From NCBI GenBank assembly GCA_001544595.2, contig FCOH02000016.1:62001-126000 (forward strand): a DNA stretch of 64,000 bases, in the 5' to 3' direction. The position numbers and the translations under genes were made by a program. Under the pieces are notes generated by a model that worked only from the letters and a program-made list of their open reading frames with translations, was not told the DNA's origin and searched no databases. Each line of letters begins with the position of its first letter. Within the stretch, counting starts at the first letter, position 1. Shown here one piece after another: positions 34,143 through 44,199 of the stretch. Origin of the DNA: Caballeronia peredens. GTDB taxonomy: Bacteria > Pseudomonadota > Gammaproteobacteria > Burkholderiales > Burkholderiaceae.

Positions 34143-34181
34143 AAAAAAGCCGCTGTCCTTTTGGAACAGCGGCTTTTTCTT
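34143..34181 (+). terminator. intrinsic terminator after DUF5675 gene
   Basis: AAAAAAGCCGCTGT pairs with AACAGCGGCTTTTT across CCTTTTGG, followed by more T. It is a strong stem with one possible bulge and a good T tract. The minus side is also A/T-rich and may stop the tRNA transcript. Confidence 0.85.
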
Positions 34182-34186
34182 GATAC

Positions 34187-34263
<77 letters not shown>

Positions 34264-34348
34264 GAAAGAAGCCGAGATTATGGCGAGGGCTGACCGGACT
34301 GTCAACCCCTTCTCTACGATTTCTTAAAAAGACTGCACGAAAGCGAGG

Positions 34349-34385
34349 CGGGCCTGGATCCGGACGCGATCCCGAGCCCGCCCGG
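34349..34385 (-). terminator. possible terminator of the MFS gene
   Basis: On the minus strand GGCGGGC (34376-34382) pairs with GCCCGCC (34347-34353), with an inner GGATC/GATCC pair. Position just after the transporter stop supports it, but the T tract is poor. Confidence 0.4.
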
Positions 34386-34390
34386 CGTCA

Positions 34391-36049
34391 TCAGTCCTCG
34401 TGATACACGTTCGACTTGCGCGTGTCCTTCACGAACAGCATGCCGATGACGAACGTCGCCAGCGCAATCACGATCGGATACCACAGGCCCGAGTAGATAT
34501 CGCCCTTGGCCGCGACGATCGCGAACGCCGTCGCCGGCAGAAAGCCGCCGAACCAGCCATTGCCGATGTGATACGGCAGCGACATCGACGTATAGCGGAT
34601 CCGCGCGGGGAACATCTCGACCAGCATCGCCGCGATCGGGCCGTACACCATCGTCACGAAGATCACGAGGATGGTCAGGATCACGATCGCCATCGGCCAG
34701 TTGATCAGCGCGGGATCGGCCTTCGCCGGGTAGCCCGCGCTCTTGAGCGTCGTCGCGAGCGTCTTGTCGAAGGTCGAGCCCTGCGCCTTGGCGTCGGCGG
34801 CCTTGCCGTCATAGGTGTTGACCACCGTTTCGCCGACCTTGATCTGCGCCTGCGTGCCCGCCGGCGCCGCCACGTTCTCGTAGTTCAGGCCGGCCTTCGA
34901 CAGAGCGCTCTTCGCGATATCGCAGGAACTCGTGAACTTCGCCGTGCCCACCGGATTGAACTGGAACGAGCACTCGTCCGGATTGGCGATCACGACGATC
35001 GGCGACTTCTGCGTCGCGGCTTCGAGCGTCGGGTTCGTGTAGTGCGCGAGCGCCTTGAAGAGCGGGAAGAAGGAGAGCGCGGCGATCAGGCAGCCCGCCA
35101 TGATGATCGGCTTGCGTCCGATCCGATCCGACAGCGAGCCGAAAAACACGAAGAACGGCGTGCCGATCAGCAGCGCCACGGCCACCATGATGTTCGCGCT
35201 GGTGCCGTCGACCTTGAGCGTCTGCGTCAGGAAGAAGAGCGAATAGAACTGGCCCGTGTACCACACGACCGCCTGACCCGCCGTCAGACCGAACAGCGCG
35301 AGCAGCACGATCTTCAGGTTCTTCCACTCGCCGAACGCTTCCGTGAGCGGTGCCTTCGACGTCTTGCCCTCGGCCTTGATGCGCTCGAACACCGGCGACT
35401 CGTGCAGCTTCATTCGGATCCACACGGACACGGCGAGCAGGAGAATCGACACGAGGAACGGAATGCGCCAGCCCCACGCGCTGAACTGTTCCTCGCCCAT
35501 GATCGTGCGCACCGCGAGAATCACGATCAGCGAGATGAACAGGCCGAGCGTCGCCGTGGTCTGGATCCACGCCGTCCACGCGCCGCGCTTGTTCGACGGC
35601 GCGTGCTCCGCGACGTAAGTTGCCGCGCCGCCGTACTCGCCGCCGAGCGCGAGACCCTGCAACAGACGCATCGCGATGAAGATGACCGGCGCCGCGATGC
35701 CGATCGTCGCGTATCCGGGCAGGAAGCCGATCAGGAACGTCGACAGACCCATGATCACGATCGTCACGAGGAACGTGTACTTGCGCCCGACCATGTCGCC
35801 GAGCCGCCCGAACACGATCGCGCCGAACGGACGCACCGCGAAGCCCGCCGCGAAGCCGAGCAGGGTGAAGATGAAGCCGGCCGTCGGATTGACGCCGGAG
35901 AAGAACGTCTTGCTGATATAGACGGCGAGCGAGCCCGCCAGATAAAAGTCGTACCACTCGAACACCGTACCGAGCGACGAGGCGAAGATGACTTTCTTCT
36001 CGTCCGCCGTCATCGGTGCGTGCGAAACGCGCCCCTCAACCGTAGCCAT
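34391..36049 (-). CDS. MFS transporter, MHS type, with large periplasmic insert
   Basis: A 552-residue, 12-helix metabolite:proton symporter. GTVFEWYDFYLAGSLA (27-42), GRLGDMVGRK (81-90), RLLQGLALGGEYGGAA and GSLSDRIGRKP (304-314) are family marks. Between helices 9 and 10 (about 336-450) lies a hydrophilic insert of some 110 residues, placed in the periplasm by the usual topology. It contains Cys360 and Cys376, which may form a disulfide. AGGAG lies 6 nt before ATG 36049. The substrate is likely an organic acid or sulfur/amine compound, not decidable here. Confidence 0.9.
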   Translation of the reverse strand: MATVEGRVSHAPMTADEKKVIFASSLGTVFEWYDFYLAGSLAVYISKTFFSGVNPTAGFIFTLLGFAAGFAVRPFGAIVFGRLGDMVGRKYTFLVTIVIMGLSTFLIGFLPGYATIGIAAPVIFIAMRLLQGLALGGEYGGAATYVAEHAPSNKRGAWTAWIQTTATLGLFISLIVILAVRTIMGEEQFSAWGWRIPFLVSILLLAVSVWIRMKLHESPVFERIKAEGKTSKAPLTEAFGEWKNLKIVLLALFGLTAGQAVVWYTGQFYSLFFLTQTLKVDGTSANIMVAVALLIGTPFFVFFGSLSDRIGRKPIIMAGCLIAALSFFPLFKALAHYTNPTLEAATQKSPIVVIANPDECSFQFNPVGTAKFTSSCDIAKSALSKAGLNYENVAAPAGTQAQIKVGETVVNTYDGKAADAKAQGSTFDKTLATTLKSAGYPAKADPALINWPMAIVILTILVIFVTMVYGPIAAMLVEMFPARIRYTSMSLPYHIGNGWFGGFLPATAFAIVAAKGDIYSGLWYPIVIALATFVIGMLFVKDTRKSNVYHED

Positions 36050-36280
36050 GAACGTCTCCTGATTTTGATATTCGAATACGACGGTCCGCGCCAACGCGGC
36101 TCCGGTGCAACGATTATTGGAACGAAAACTTACGGCGTTCTGACGCGTCGCAGCCGGGTCACGATCGCGGCGAAATCGGGGAATTGCGCGGAACTCGCAG
36201 ATACTTGATCAGAACGATCGTTTAAATTCGGTTATTTTCGTTCTTCTTGCGCGCTACGGAACACTTTTCGGTGCGTGCGC

Positions 36281-37876
36281 TCAGGGTTTGTCCCGGGCAG
36301 GAAAAACCCGCTGCAGGCTCACCCGCACGAGGGTTCCCGCGCGGCGCGGGCTGTCCTGATACACGTGATCCTCGATCGCGAGCGTGCCGCCGTGCATCGC
36401 CGTGATCTCCTTGACGATGGCAAGACCCAGGCCGCTGCCGTCGCCTTCGCGCCCGAGGATGCGATAGAAGCGCTCGACCACGCGCTCGCGCTCCGCCGCC
36501 GGAATGCCGAGGCCCGTGTCTTCCACTTCGAGATGGACGAGATCGAGATCGCCCTCGTCGGTCCGCACGCGCACCGTGATGCGCCCGCCCGCCGGCGTGT
36601 AGCGGATCGCGTTGTCGATCAGATTCGACAGCATCTCGCGCAGCATCACGACATTGCCGTCCACGTCCACCGGATACGGCGGCTCCTCGTAGCCGAGGTC
36701 CATGCCCTTGGCGAGCGCCGCCTGCACCCAGTCGCGCACGGCGAGCCGGGCGAGCGCCGTCAGTTCGATGCGCGTGAAGATCTGCCCCGTCGCGCGATTC
36801 TCGGCGCGCGCGAGCGCGAGCAGTTGCGTGACGAGGCGCGCCGCGTGCTCGGAGCTCGTCGCGATCTGTTCGAGCGAGCGCTGCACTTCCGCCGACACGT
36901 CCTGGCGCATCGCGAGTTCCGCCTGCATGCGCAGGCCCGCGAGCGGCGTCTTCATCTGATGCGCGGCATCGGCGATGAAGCGCTTCTGAAACTCCATGTT
37001 CTGTTCGAGGCGCGTGAGCAGATCGTTGAACGAGGCGACCAGCGGCGCGATCTCCGGCGGCGCGCGGCCCGCTTCGAGCGGCGAGAGATCGTCGGGACGG
37101 CGCGCGCGGATGTTCGACTGCAGCGCGTGCAGCGGCGCGAGTCCGCGCGAGAGCCCGAACCACACGAGGATGATCGCGAGCGGCAGGATCACGAACTGCG
37201 GCAGGATCACGCCCTTGATGATGTCGTTGGCGAGCTGGCTGCGTTTGTCGAGCGTCTCGGCCACCTGCACGAGCACGGGCTGCCGGCTGTCCGGATCGCG
37301 TCCGGGCGCGAGGCCGGGCAGATCGACCGTCGTATAGGCGACGCGGATGTCGTTGCCGCGCAGCACGTCGTCGCGAAACTCGACGATGCCCGGCTGCGGA
37401 CGATCGTCGTCGTGCGGCAGCGGCATGTCGCGATCGCCGCCGACCAGTTCGCCGCGCGCGCCGAGCACCTGAAAGAACACGCTGTCGACGTTGTCGGCGC
37501 GCAGGAAATCGCGCGTCGCATCGGGGAGCCGCAATTCGGCGACGCCGTTGACCGGCTGGATCTGCCGCGCGAGCACATAGGCGTCGGCTTCGAGCGCGCG
37601 GTCGAACGGCCCGTTCGCGATCGACTTCGCGACGAGATACGTCACCGCGATGCTCATCGGCCAGAGCAGCAGCAGCGGCGCGAGCATCCAGTCGAGAATC
37701 TCGCCGAAGAGCGAGCGCGGATGCGCTTCGTCGTCGGGTTCGAGTTCGTCGGGCGGCGCGAAAGGATTCGCGTAGCGGGCGTCGCGCCGGGCGTCGGAGT
37801 CGACGTCGGGAGCGGCGGCACCCGCTTCGGCGTGCTGCTTCGACGCGCGGGGTTCGGTGGAAGCGGGCGACGCCAT
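36281..37876 (-). CDS. sensor histidine kinase (two-component system)
   Basis: A 531-residue inner-membrane kinase. Membrane helices at about 65-85 and 222-242 bracket a periplasmic sensor domain of roughly 135 residues, in the 2CSK_N/TctE-QseC style. A HAMP-like linker follows. The H-box FIADAAHQMKTPLAGL has phospho-acceptor His306. The ATPase has LSNLIDNAIRYTPAGG, DTGLGIP and GDGSGLGLAIV. It starts 9 nt after the response regulator stop, so the two are one operon. The ligand is unknown. TctE-like kinases often sense tricarboxylates. Confidence 0.9.
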   Translation of the reverse strand: MASPASTEPRASKQHAEAGAAAPDVDSDARRDARYANPFAPPDELEPDDEAHPRSLFGEILDWMLAPLLLLWPMSIAVTYLVAKSIANGPFDRALEADAYVLARQIQPVNGVAELRLPDATRDFLRADNVDSVFFQVLGARGELVGGDRDMPLPHDDDRPQPGIVEFRDDVLRGNDIRVAYTTVDLPGLAPGRDPDSRQPVLVQVAETLDKRSQLANDIIKGVILPQFVILPLAIILVWFGLSRGLAPLHALQSNIRARRPDDLSPLEAGRAPPEIAPLVASFNDLLTRLEQNMEFQKRFIADAAHQMKTPLAGLRMQAELAMRQDVSAEVQRSLEQIATSSEHAARLVTQLLALARAENRATGQIFTRIELTALARLAVRDWVQAALAKGMDLGYEEPPYPVDVDGNVVMLREMLSNLIDNAIRYTPAGGRITVRVRTDEGDLDLVHLEVEDTGLGIPAAERERVVERFYRILGREGDGSGLGLAIVKEITAMHGGTLAIEDHVYQDSPRRAGTLVRVSLQRVFPARDKP

Positions 37877-37885
37877 GCGGCCTGC

Positions 37886-38614
37886 TTATTTGACGTGATG
37901 GCTGGCGGTTTCCCCGGACGGCGGCGGGCTCGCGCCGTTCCCGGCCGCGCCTGCCTTCTCGAGCGTGTAGCCCAGCCCGCGCACGGTGATGATCTTCGCG
38001 CCGCTCGGCTCGATTTTCTTGCGCAGCCGGTGCACGTAGACCTCGATCGCGTTGTTGCTGACTTCCTCGCCCCATTCGCACAGATGGTTGACGAGCTGTT
38101 CCTTCGACACGAGCCGGCCGGTCCGCTGCAGCAGCACTTCGAGCACGCCGAGTTCGCGCGCGGAGAGATCGATCACCTGATCGCCGATGGTCGCGATCCG
38201 CCCGACCTGATCGAAAGAGAGCGAGCCGTGCTTCACGACCGTCGGGCCGCCGCCCGCGCCGCGCCGCGTGAGCGCCCGCACGCGGGCTTCGAGCTCGTTC
38301 AGCGCGAAGGGTTTGGCCATGTAGTCGTCGGCGCCGAGATCCAGGCCCTTCACGCGTTCGTCGACGGAGTCGGCGGCCGTGAGAATCAGCACCGGCATCT
38401 GCGAATTGCGTGCGCGCAGGCGTCGCAGCACTTCCAGACCGGGCATGAGCGGCAGCCCGAGATCGAGGATCAGCAGGTCGAAAGGCTGCAGCGAAAGGGC
38501 AGTGTCCGCCTCGACGCCGTGCCTGACATGGTCTACGGCGTATCCCGATTGGCGGAGTGATCGGACGAGGCCGTCCGCGAGTATGCTGTCGTCTTCGGCA
38601 ATGAGGATTCGCAT
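37886..38614 (-). CDS. response regulator, OmpR/PhoB family
   Basis: A 242-residue DNA-binding regulator. Receiver domain: acidic EDD (7-9), phospho-acceptor Asp51 (LLILDLGLP), Thr/Ala of LTAAD and Lys101 (YMAKPF). The winged-helix output (about 128-225) has LSARELGVLEVLLQRTGRLVSKEQL and NAIEVYVHRLRKKIE. A Pro/Ser tail follows. It is the first gene of the two-component operon, divergent from recA, with no known target. Its promoter must share the 284-bp gap with the LexA-controlled recA promoter. Confidence 0.93.
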   Translation of the reverse strand: MRILIAEDDSILADGLVRSLRQSGYAVDHVRHGVEADTALSLQPFDLLILDLGLPLMPGLEVLRRLRARNSQMPVLILTAADSVDERVKGLDLGADDYMAKPFALNELEARVRALTRRGAGGGPTVVKHGSLSFDQVGRIATIGDQVIDLSARELGVLEVLLQRTGRLVSKEQLVNHLCEWGEEVSNNAIEVYVHRLRKKIEPSGAKIITVRGLGYTLEKAGAAGNGASPPPSGETASHHVK

Positions 38615-38778
38615 CGTCGTGTGCGCCTTTGTGCGCCAGGCATGCGCGATGAAGCGCAGCGGCATTGCCGGCACCGTTTGTCGCCCGGCGCGGCGGTCTC
38701 CAGGTGGTTTTGGGTTTTTGCGCGGCTCGCGCGGCGTGGCAAAAAAGCGCCTGCCACGACAATCTTGCTTGCAAAAAC

Positions 38779-38798
38779 TACTGTTTTTTTATACAGTG
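38779..38798. promoter_or_regulatory. LexA (SOS) box of recA
   Basis: TACTGTTTTTTTATACAGTG fits the CTGT-N8-ACAG consensus. It overlaps the likely -10 region (TTATAC at 38789-38794), 18 nt from a TTGCTT -35 box at 38765-38770, and lies about 100 nt before the recA ATG. This predicts direct repression by LexA. Confidence 0.9.
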
Positions 38799-38898
38799 TC
38801 TGCGTGAGTGCCGAAGGTGGATTTCACCGGCTCGTCGAGCATGTGAAAAGCCCGTATGCACTGCCTCAGACGCCGTTCATCATAGCAAAGGACGATTC

Positions 38899-39969
<1,071 letters not shown>

Positions 39970-39989
39970 GTCATCGAGCCCGAACGACG

Positions 39990-41012
39990 ATGCTGAAGCG
40001 CCGGTTCGGACCGAAGGCTGACGTGGCGGATCAAGGAGCCGATGACGGCTCCGGATCAGCCGATCGCTACGAAAGAAGCAGCGAAAGAAGCAGCGAAAGA
40101 AGCAGCGAACGTCGTGGCGCAGCCTCGAAACCGAACGGGTTCGGACGCAGTAACAAGCAACGCGCCGACGCGAAGCCATTTGCGTCGGCGCGTCGCGTTT
40201 CCGGGCTTGTCAGCGGCAACGACGATCGCGCGCAGCGCCCATCTTCCGAGAGTGCCGTCGATCGGGCCGCGCGTCTGGAAAAAGCACGCGCGCTGTTGAA
40301 GCAGGCGAGCGATCAGCCCAAACCGATCCGCGCGGAACCCGCGCCGAACGCGTCCGCGCCCGCAGGCAAACCCCGCGAGCCGAATCTTGCATCGTTCGAA
40401 GAAGCCGATTCCTTCGATCCATTCGAGCCGTTCGAACAATGCGCGCCGGCCGAAGAGCCTGTCGGCACATCGAGCGAATCCGTATACAGCCGCTCCAGCC
40501 AACGCACTCGAAAGACATCTGTTGCAGAAGCCAATAATCCCAGACGCCCGCAACGCTCGTTGAAAGGGCGCGCGCTCGCCTATTTGTCGCGTCGCGAATA
40601 CAGCCGCGCGGAGTTGTCGAGAAAGCTGCGGTCGTATGCCGAAGAAGCCGATTCGCTCGAATCCCTGCTCGACAGCCTCGAGCGTGAAGGCTGGCTCTCG
40701 AACGAACGCTTCGTCGAGAGTGTCGTGCATCGGCGGGCGTCGCGCATGGGCGGCGGCAGAATCGTCAGCGAACTGAAGCGGCATGCAGTGGGTGAAGCGC
40801 TGATTAGCGAAACCGCCGACAAGCTCGCCCAGACCGAGACGGCACGAGCCCAAGCGGTCTGGGACAAGAAATACGGCGTCTTGCCCGAGACGCCCGCCGA
40901 GCGCGCGAGGCAGGCGCGCTTCCTCGCGGCGCGTGGTTTTTCGAGCGGCACGATCGGCAAGATCCTCAAGGGCGGCGACGAAGACTGGGCCGAAGAGATC
41001 GTCGACGATTGA
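39990..41012 (+). CDS. recX: regulatory protein RecX with long low-complexity N-terminus
   Basis: A 340-residue protein, about twice the usual RecX length. The RecX three-helix repeats occupy roughly 185-340 (RSLKGRALAYLSRREYSRAELSRKL, LDSLEREGWLSNERFVESVVHRR, ARFLAARGFSSGTIGKIL). Before them lie about 185 residues of Ser/Arg/Ala/Pro-rich, probably disordered sequence including ERSS tandem repeats. RecX binds RecA filaments and curbs their activity. Translation start is uncertain because no other ATG in frame has a good ribosome binding site. The gene follows recA directly, so it shares SOS control. Confidence 0.88.
   Translation: MLKRRFGPKADVADQGADDGSGSADRYERSSERSSERSSERRGAASKPNGFGRSNKQRADAKPFASARRVSGLVSGNDDRAQRPSSESAVDRAARLEKARALLKQASDQPKPIRAEPAPNASAPAGKPREPNLASFEEADSFDPFEPFEQCAPAEEPVGTSSESVYSRSSQRTRKTSVAEANNPRRPQRSLKGRALAYLSRREYSRAELSRKLRSYAEEADSLESLLDSLEREGWLSNERFVESVVHRRASRMGGGRIVSELKRHAVGEALISETADKLAQTETARAQAVWDKKYGVLPETPAERARQARFLAARGFSSGTIGKILKGGDEDWAEEIVDD
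40071..40106 (+). repeat. three perfect 12-bp tandem repeats in recX
   Basis: GAAAGAAGCAGC repeated three times (40071, 40083, 40095), coding Glu-Arg-Ser-Ser in the recX frame. The unit is a multiple of three, so changes in copy number would keep the frame. Confidence 0.9.
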
Positions 41013-41105
41013 GTGGCCGCCCGATGACTGCGCCCCTCGCCGGCCGCGAATCGCACGCGCGTTCCAGTCGTTGGGAGCATGCCGGGCCCGAAATACCCAA
41101 TATGC

Positions 41106-41111
41106 TAAAAT
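41106..41111 (+). promoter_or_regulatory. TAAAAT -10-like box before DUF2889 gene
   Basis: TAAAAT 33 nt before ATG 41145, in a short AT-rich patch. The same hexamer is found ahead of purM, pgk and purC. No good -35 is seen. Confidence 0.45.
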
Positions 41112-41144
41112 TCTTCGGTTTCCCCGTACCGGCTCACGTCCAGC

Positions 41145-41798
41145 ATGCCTCTCTCGCCCCCCGCTCCCCGACAAGTGCGCCATCGACGCGCGATTCGGCT
41201 GGAAGCGTTCGAGCGTGACGACGGGCTGTGGGACATCGAAGCCTGTCTAACCGATGAGAAGCCGCGCGACTTTCGCCTCGCGACGGGCGTCCGGCCACAC
41301 GGCCTGCCGATCCATGAACTCTGGCTGCGCATCACCATCGACCGCAAGCTCACCATCGTCGACGCCGAAGCGTCGTCGGACTGGTCGCCCTATGGCGATT
41401 TGTGCGCCGAGTCGAATGCCGCCTATCGCAAGCTCATCGGCCTCAATCTGCTCCAAAGTTTCCGTCGCGAAGCCAGCAAGATGCTGCGCGGCGCGGCCGG
41501 CTGCACGCATCTCACCGAGTTGTGCGGCGTGTTGCCGACCGCGGCGATCCAGGCATTCGCGGGCGATGTCTGGAAGATCGAGGACGGCAATCCGTTCAGG
41601 CAGGCAGACGAACCCGGCGCCCGCACGGCAGCCGCGCAGGACGAGCCGCCTTTCCAGCTCGGCCGTTGCCACGCGTTGCGCTTCGATGGTCCCGCTGTCA
41701 AAGAGTATTACCCTCGCTGGTTCGGCTATGCGCCTGCCGAGCCGTCCGAAAACGGGACGGCCGCTCAGGACGGGCCAAAGACAAAGTCCGCCTCGTAG
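41145..41798 (+). CDS. DUF2889 family protein
   Basis: A 217-residue soluble protein that I recognise as DUF2889 from RHRRAIRLEAFERDDGLWDIEACLTDEKPRDF, the GLPIHELWLRITID segment and GLNLLQSFRREASKMLRGAAGCTHLTELCGVLPTAAIQ. The Cys/His pair (GCTHL, LCG) could bind metal, but the fold and function are unknown. It sits between recX and sucC as in other Burkholderia-type chromosomes and has its own candidate -10 box. Confidence 0.88.
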   Translation: MPLSPPAPRQVRHRRAIRLEAFERDDGLWDIEACLTDEKPRDFRLATGVRPHGLPIHELWLRITIDRKLTIVDAEASSDWSPYGDLCAESNAAYRKLIGLNLLQSFRREASKMLRGAAGCTHLTELCGVLPTAAIQAFAGDVWKIEDGNPFRQADEPGARTAAAQDEPPFQLGRCHALRFDGPAVKEYYPRWFGYAPAEPSENGTAAQDGPKTKSAS

Positions 41799-41907
41799 CG
41801 CGCACGCAGCGCTTGCGCGGACGCACGAAATTCAAACAAGAATCGAAAGAATCAACGGTTCAAGCAATTAGAAGTTCACTCCAACTCTCAGACTGAAGGA
41901 ATCACGC

Positions 41908-43074
41908 ATGAAGATTCACGAGTACCAGGGTAAGGAAATCCTGCGGAAATTCGGCGTCGCGGTCCCGCGCGGCAAACCCGTGTTCTCGGTGGACGATGCG
42001 GTCAAGGCCGCGGAAGAGCTGGGCGGCCCGGTCTGGGTCGTCAAGGCGCAGATTCACGCCGGCGGCCGCGGCAAGGGCGGCGGCGTGAAGGTCGCGAAGT
42101 CGATCGAGCAGGTCCGCGAATACGCGAACCAGATCCTCGGCATGCAGCTCGTCACGCACCAGACCGGCCCAGAAGGCCAGAAGGTGAATCGCCTGCTGAT
42201 CGAAGAAGGCGCGGACATCAAGAAGGAACTGTACGTCGGCCTCGTGCTCGACCGCGTTTCGCAAAAGATCGTCGTGATGGCGTCGAGCGAAGGCGGCATG
42301 GACATCGAGGAAGTCGCGGAAAAGACGCCCGAACTGCTGCACAAGTTCGCCGTCGAGCCGTCGACCGGCCTGCAGGACAAGGACGCTGACGACCTCGCAC
42401 GCAAGATCGGCATTCCGGACGCATCGATCCCGCAAGCGCGCGCGATCCTGCAAGGCCTGTACAAGGCGTTCTTCGAAACCGACGCATCGCTCGCGGAAAT
42501 CAACCCGCTGATCGTGACCGGCGACGGCAAGGTCATCGCGCTCGACGCCAAGTTCAACTTCGATTCGAACGCGCTGTTCCGTCATCCGGAAATCGTCGCG
42601 TATCGCGATCTGGACGAAGAAGATCCGGCTGAAGTGGAAGCGTCGAAGTTCGACCTCGCGTACATCTCGCTCGACGGCAACATCGGCTGTCTCGTGAACG
42701 GCGCGGGCCTCGCAATGGCGACGATGGACACCATCAAGCTGTTCGGCGGCGAACCGGCCAACTTCCTCGACGTCGGCGGCGGCGCCACGACCGAGAAAGT
42801 GACCGAAGCGTTCAAGCTGATGCTGAAGAATCCGAATCTGAAGGCGATTCTCGTCAACATCTTCGGCGGCATCATGCGCTGCGACGTGATCGCGGAAGGC
42901 GTGATCGTCGCGTCGAAGGCGGTGGACCTGAAGGTGCCGCTCGTCGTACGCATGAAGGGCACGAACGAAGACCTCGGCAAGAAAATGCTGGCGGATTCGG
43001 GCTTGCCGATCATCTCGGCCGACAGCATGGAAGAAGCTGCGCAGAAGGTCGTCGCGGCTGCCGAAGGCAAGTAA
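41908..43074 (+). CDS. sucC: succinyl-CoA synthetase beta subunit SucC
   Basis: A 388-residue ATP-grasp subunit of succinyl-CoA ligase, the TCA step that makes ATP or GTP from succinyl-CoA. MKIHEYQGKEILRKFGV, HAGGRGKGGGVK (nucleotide loop), SSEGGMDIEEVAEKTPE, LAEINPLIVTGDG and GLAMATMDTIKLFGGEPANFLDVGGGA, then NIFGGIMRCDVIAEGV (succinate/CoA region), mark it. Full length. It pairs with sucD 94 nt downstream on the same transcript. Confidence 0.97.
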   Translation: MKIHEYQGKEILRKFGVAVPRGKPVFSVDDAVKAAEELGGPVWVVKAQIHAGGRGKGGGVKVAKSIEQVREYANQILGMQLVTHQTGPEGQKVNRLLIEEGADIKKELYVGLVLDRVSQKIVVMASSEGGMDIEEVAEKTPELLHKFAVEPSTGLQDKDADDLARKIGIPDASIPQARAILQGLYKAFFETDASLAEINPLIVTGDGKVIALDAKFNFDSNALFRHPEIVAYRDLDEEDPAEVEASKFDLAYISLDGNIGCLVNGAGLAMATMDTIKLFGGEPANFLDVGGGATTEKVTEAFKLMLKNPNLKAILVNIFGGIMRCDVIAEGVIVASKAVDLKVPLVVRMKGTNEDLGKKMLADSGLPIISADSMEEAAQKVVAAAEGK

Positions 43075-43168
43075 GCGCAAGCTTCCTAGCCTCAAGAGAG
43101 CGTTCCACCAGATACGAATGGCGGCGCGTGCGCGAGCATCGCGACGCCAAACGAACAGAGGTCACTAC

Positions 43169-44050
43169 ATGTCGATTCTGATCAACAAAGACACGAAGGT
43201 CATCACGCAGGGCATCACCGGCAAGACCGGCCAGTTCCACACGCGCGCCTGCCGCGAATACGCGAACGGCCGCGAAGCGTATGTCGCGGGCGTGAATCCG
43301 AAGAAGGCCGGCGAAGACTTCGAAGGCATTCCCATCTACGCGAGCGTCAAGGAAGCGAAGGCCGAAACGGGCGCAACCGTGTCGGTCATCTACGTGCCGC
43401 CGGCGGGCGCAGCGGCTGCGATCTGGGAAGCCGTCGAGGCCGATCTCGATCTCGCGATCTGCATCACCGAAGGCATTCCGGTCCGCGACATGCTGGAAAT
43501 CAAGGACCGCATGCGCCGCGAAAACCGCAAGACGCTGCTGCTCGGACCGAACTGCCCCGGCACGATCACGCCGGACGAACTGAAGATCGGCATCATGCCG
43601 GGCCACATCCACAAGAAGGGCCGCATTGGCGTCGTGTCGCGTTCGGGCACGCTGACGTACGAAGCGGTCGGTCAGCTGACGGCGCTGGGTCTGGGCCAGT
43701 CGTCGGCGGTCGGTATCGGCGGCGACCCGATCAACGGTCTCAAGCACATCGACGTGATGAAGATGTTCAACGACGATCCCGAAACGGACGCCGTCATCAT
43801 GATCGGCGAGATCGGCGGTCCGGACGAAGCGAACGCTGCTCACTGGATCAAGGACAACATGAAGAAGCCGGTCGTCGGCTTCATCGCGGGCGTCACGGCG
43901 CCTCCGGGCAAGCGCATGGGCCACGCAGGCGCGCTGATCTCGGGCGGTGCGGACACGGCGGATGCCAAGCTCGAAATCATGGACGCATGCGGCATCAAGG
44001 TCACGAAGAACCCGTCGGAAATGGCGCGTCTTCTGAAGTCCGTGCTGTAA
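43169..44050 (+). CDS. sucD: succinyl-CoA synthetase alpha subunit SucD
   Basis: A 293-residue subunit carrying the CoA-binding Rossmann domain (QGITGKTGQFHTRACREYANGRE) and the phosphorylated His252 (MGHAGALISGG). LLGPNCPGTITPDE and GIGGDPINGLKHIDVMKMF complete the ligase signature. AGAGG lies 8 nt upstream of ATG 43169. A frame open to 43118 is not protein-like. With SucC it forms an alpha-beta ligase of the TCA cycle. A strong terminator follows. Confidence 0.97.
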   Translation: MSILINKDTKVITQGITGKTGQFHTRACREYANGREAYVAGVNPKKAGEDFEGIPIYASVKEAKAETGATVSVIYVPPAGAAAAIWEAVEADLDLAICITEGIPVRDMLEIKDRMRRENRKTLLLGPNCPGTITPDELKIGIMPGHIHKKGRIGVVSRSGTLTYEAVGQLTALGLGQSSAVGIGGDPINGLKHIDVMKMFNDDPETDAVIMIGEIGGPDEANAAHWIKDNMKKPVVGFIAGVTAPPGKRMGHAGALISGGADTADAKLEIMDACGIKVTKNPSEMARLLKSVL

Positions 44051-44137
44051 GCAATCCGGCACGAAGCGCGAGGGTTTGGTACTCTTACTGATTCCTTTCG
44101 CAACAGCCTGAAAAGCGGCCGACCAAAGCGGCCGAAC

Positions 44138-44170
44138 AAAAGCGAGGGAGCATTGCTTCCTCGCTTTTTT
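44138..44170 (+). terminator. intrinsic terminator of sucCD
   Basis: AAAAGCGAGGGAGC, loop ATT, GCTTCCTCGCTTTT, then TT: a 14-bp stem with one G-T pair and a T tract, 88 nt past sucD. Confidence 0.88.
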
Positions 44171-44199
44171 CATTTCGGCCGCTAATTTTGCTTCACTCC

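Noticed and set aside
36069..36078. TATTCGAATA palindrome just before the MFS gene
   Set aside because: A 10-bp palindrome this short is expected by chance, it has no second copy, and it lies within the likely leader.
36222..38774. Minus-strand open frame of about 850 codons across the two-component genes
   Set aside because: It is the +1 shifted frame of the kinase and regulator genes, Arg/Ala-rich with no domain. The real frames carry complete kinase and receiver motifs.
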